A stretch of DNA of 5,269 bases from Lawsonibacter sp. (lineage in GTDB: Bacteria > Bacillota > Clostridia > Oscillospirales > Oscillospiraceae), in contig JAAWCR010000110.1 of NCBI GenBank assembly GCA_022793355.1, positions 1 to 5,269 on the forward strand. The letters run 5' to 3'. Positions 5,212 through 5,269 of this stretch are shown here, piece after piece. The notes under the pieces are model-generated. The model worked only from the letters and a program-made list of their open reading frames with translations. It had not been told where the DNA came from and did no database searches. The position numbers and the translations under genes were made by a program. The stretch's first letter is position 1, and the number at the start of each line of letters is the position of its first letter.

Positions 5212-5269
5212 ATGAGTTTATTAGAAATACATGGATTAACGCACTCTTTTGGCGAAAATCTTCTTTACA
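5212..5269 (+). CDS. ABC-F type ATPase, N-terminal 19 codons (cut by window edge)
   Basis: ATG 5212 follows AAAGGA (5196-5201) at about ten bases. The frame MSLLEIHGLTHSFGENLLY is the usual opening of an ABC ATPase domain: 'LLEI..LTHSFG...LY', with the aromatic residue of the A-loop region (F13), placed ahead of the Walker A motif, which lies beyond the edge. The wording is most like ABC-F proteins of Firmicutes. These bind the ribosomal E site and either rescue stalled ribosomes or displace antibiotics such as lincosamides, pleuromutilins, streptogramins, macrolides or phenicols. The elaborate leader upstream favours an inducible resistance or ribosome-protection role. With no more than 19 residues, a transporter ATPase cannot be strictly excluded. 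Confidence 0.72.
   Translation, partial: MSLLEIHGLTHSFGENLLY

Overview
The window looks like a chromosomal segment of a G+C-rich, endospore-forming member of the Clostridia. An Oscillospiraceae-type gut Firmicute is my best guess, by inference. The main evidence is a minus-strand cluster yabP-yabQ-divIC-yabR, which keeps the gene order known from Bacillus subtilis. Codon third positions are mostly G or C up to about position 4600.

Left part (1-1904, all minus strand, read right to left): yabP (spore coat/cortex assembly) overlaps yabQ (spore cortex membrane protein) by ATGA. Then come divIC (septum initiator) and yabR (S1-domain RNA-binding protein), ending in a rho-independent terminator. 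A GNAT-type acetyltransferase follows and runs off the left edge. The yabQ frame continues about 200 bases into divIC, so it has probably lost its normal stop by a frameshift. A sigma-E-like promoter sits in front of yabP.

Middle part (2095-4599, plus strand): diverging from yabP is a gene for a beta-CASP metallo-beta-lactamase-fold RNA hydrolase. It is broken by one in-frame TAG codon at 3235-3237; the reading frame and conserved motifs continue intact to 3690. A DUF975 multi-pass membrane protein follows after 24 bases, probably in the same transcript.

Right part (4600-5269, plus strand): base composition falls sharply and the style of the sequence changes, suggesting acquired DNA. After about 200 bases with no recognisable gene there is a promoter, a 29-codon leader ORF with a strong ribosome binding site, two large overlapping hairpins, two rho-independent terminators in tandem, and then the first 19 codons of an ABC-F type ATPase gene. 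This is the layout of a ribosome-mediated attenuator controlling an antibiotic-resistance ABC-F protein. It is the most interesting system in the window. The drug sensed and the exact family member cannot be read from what is present.
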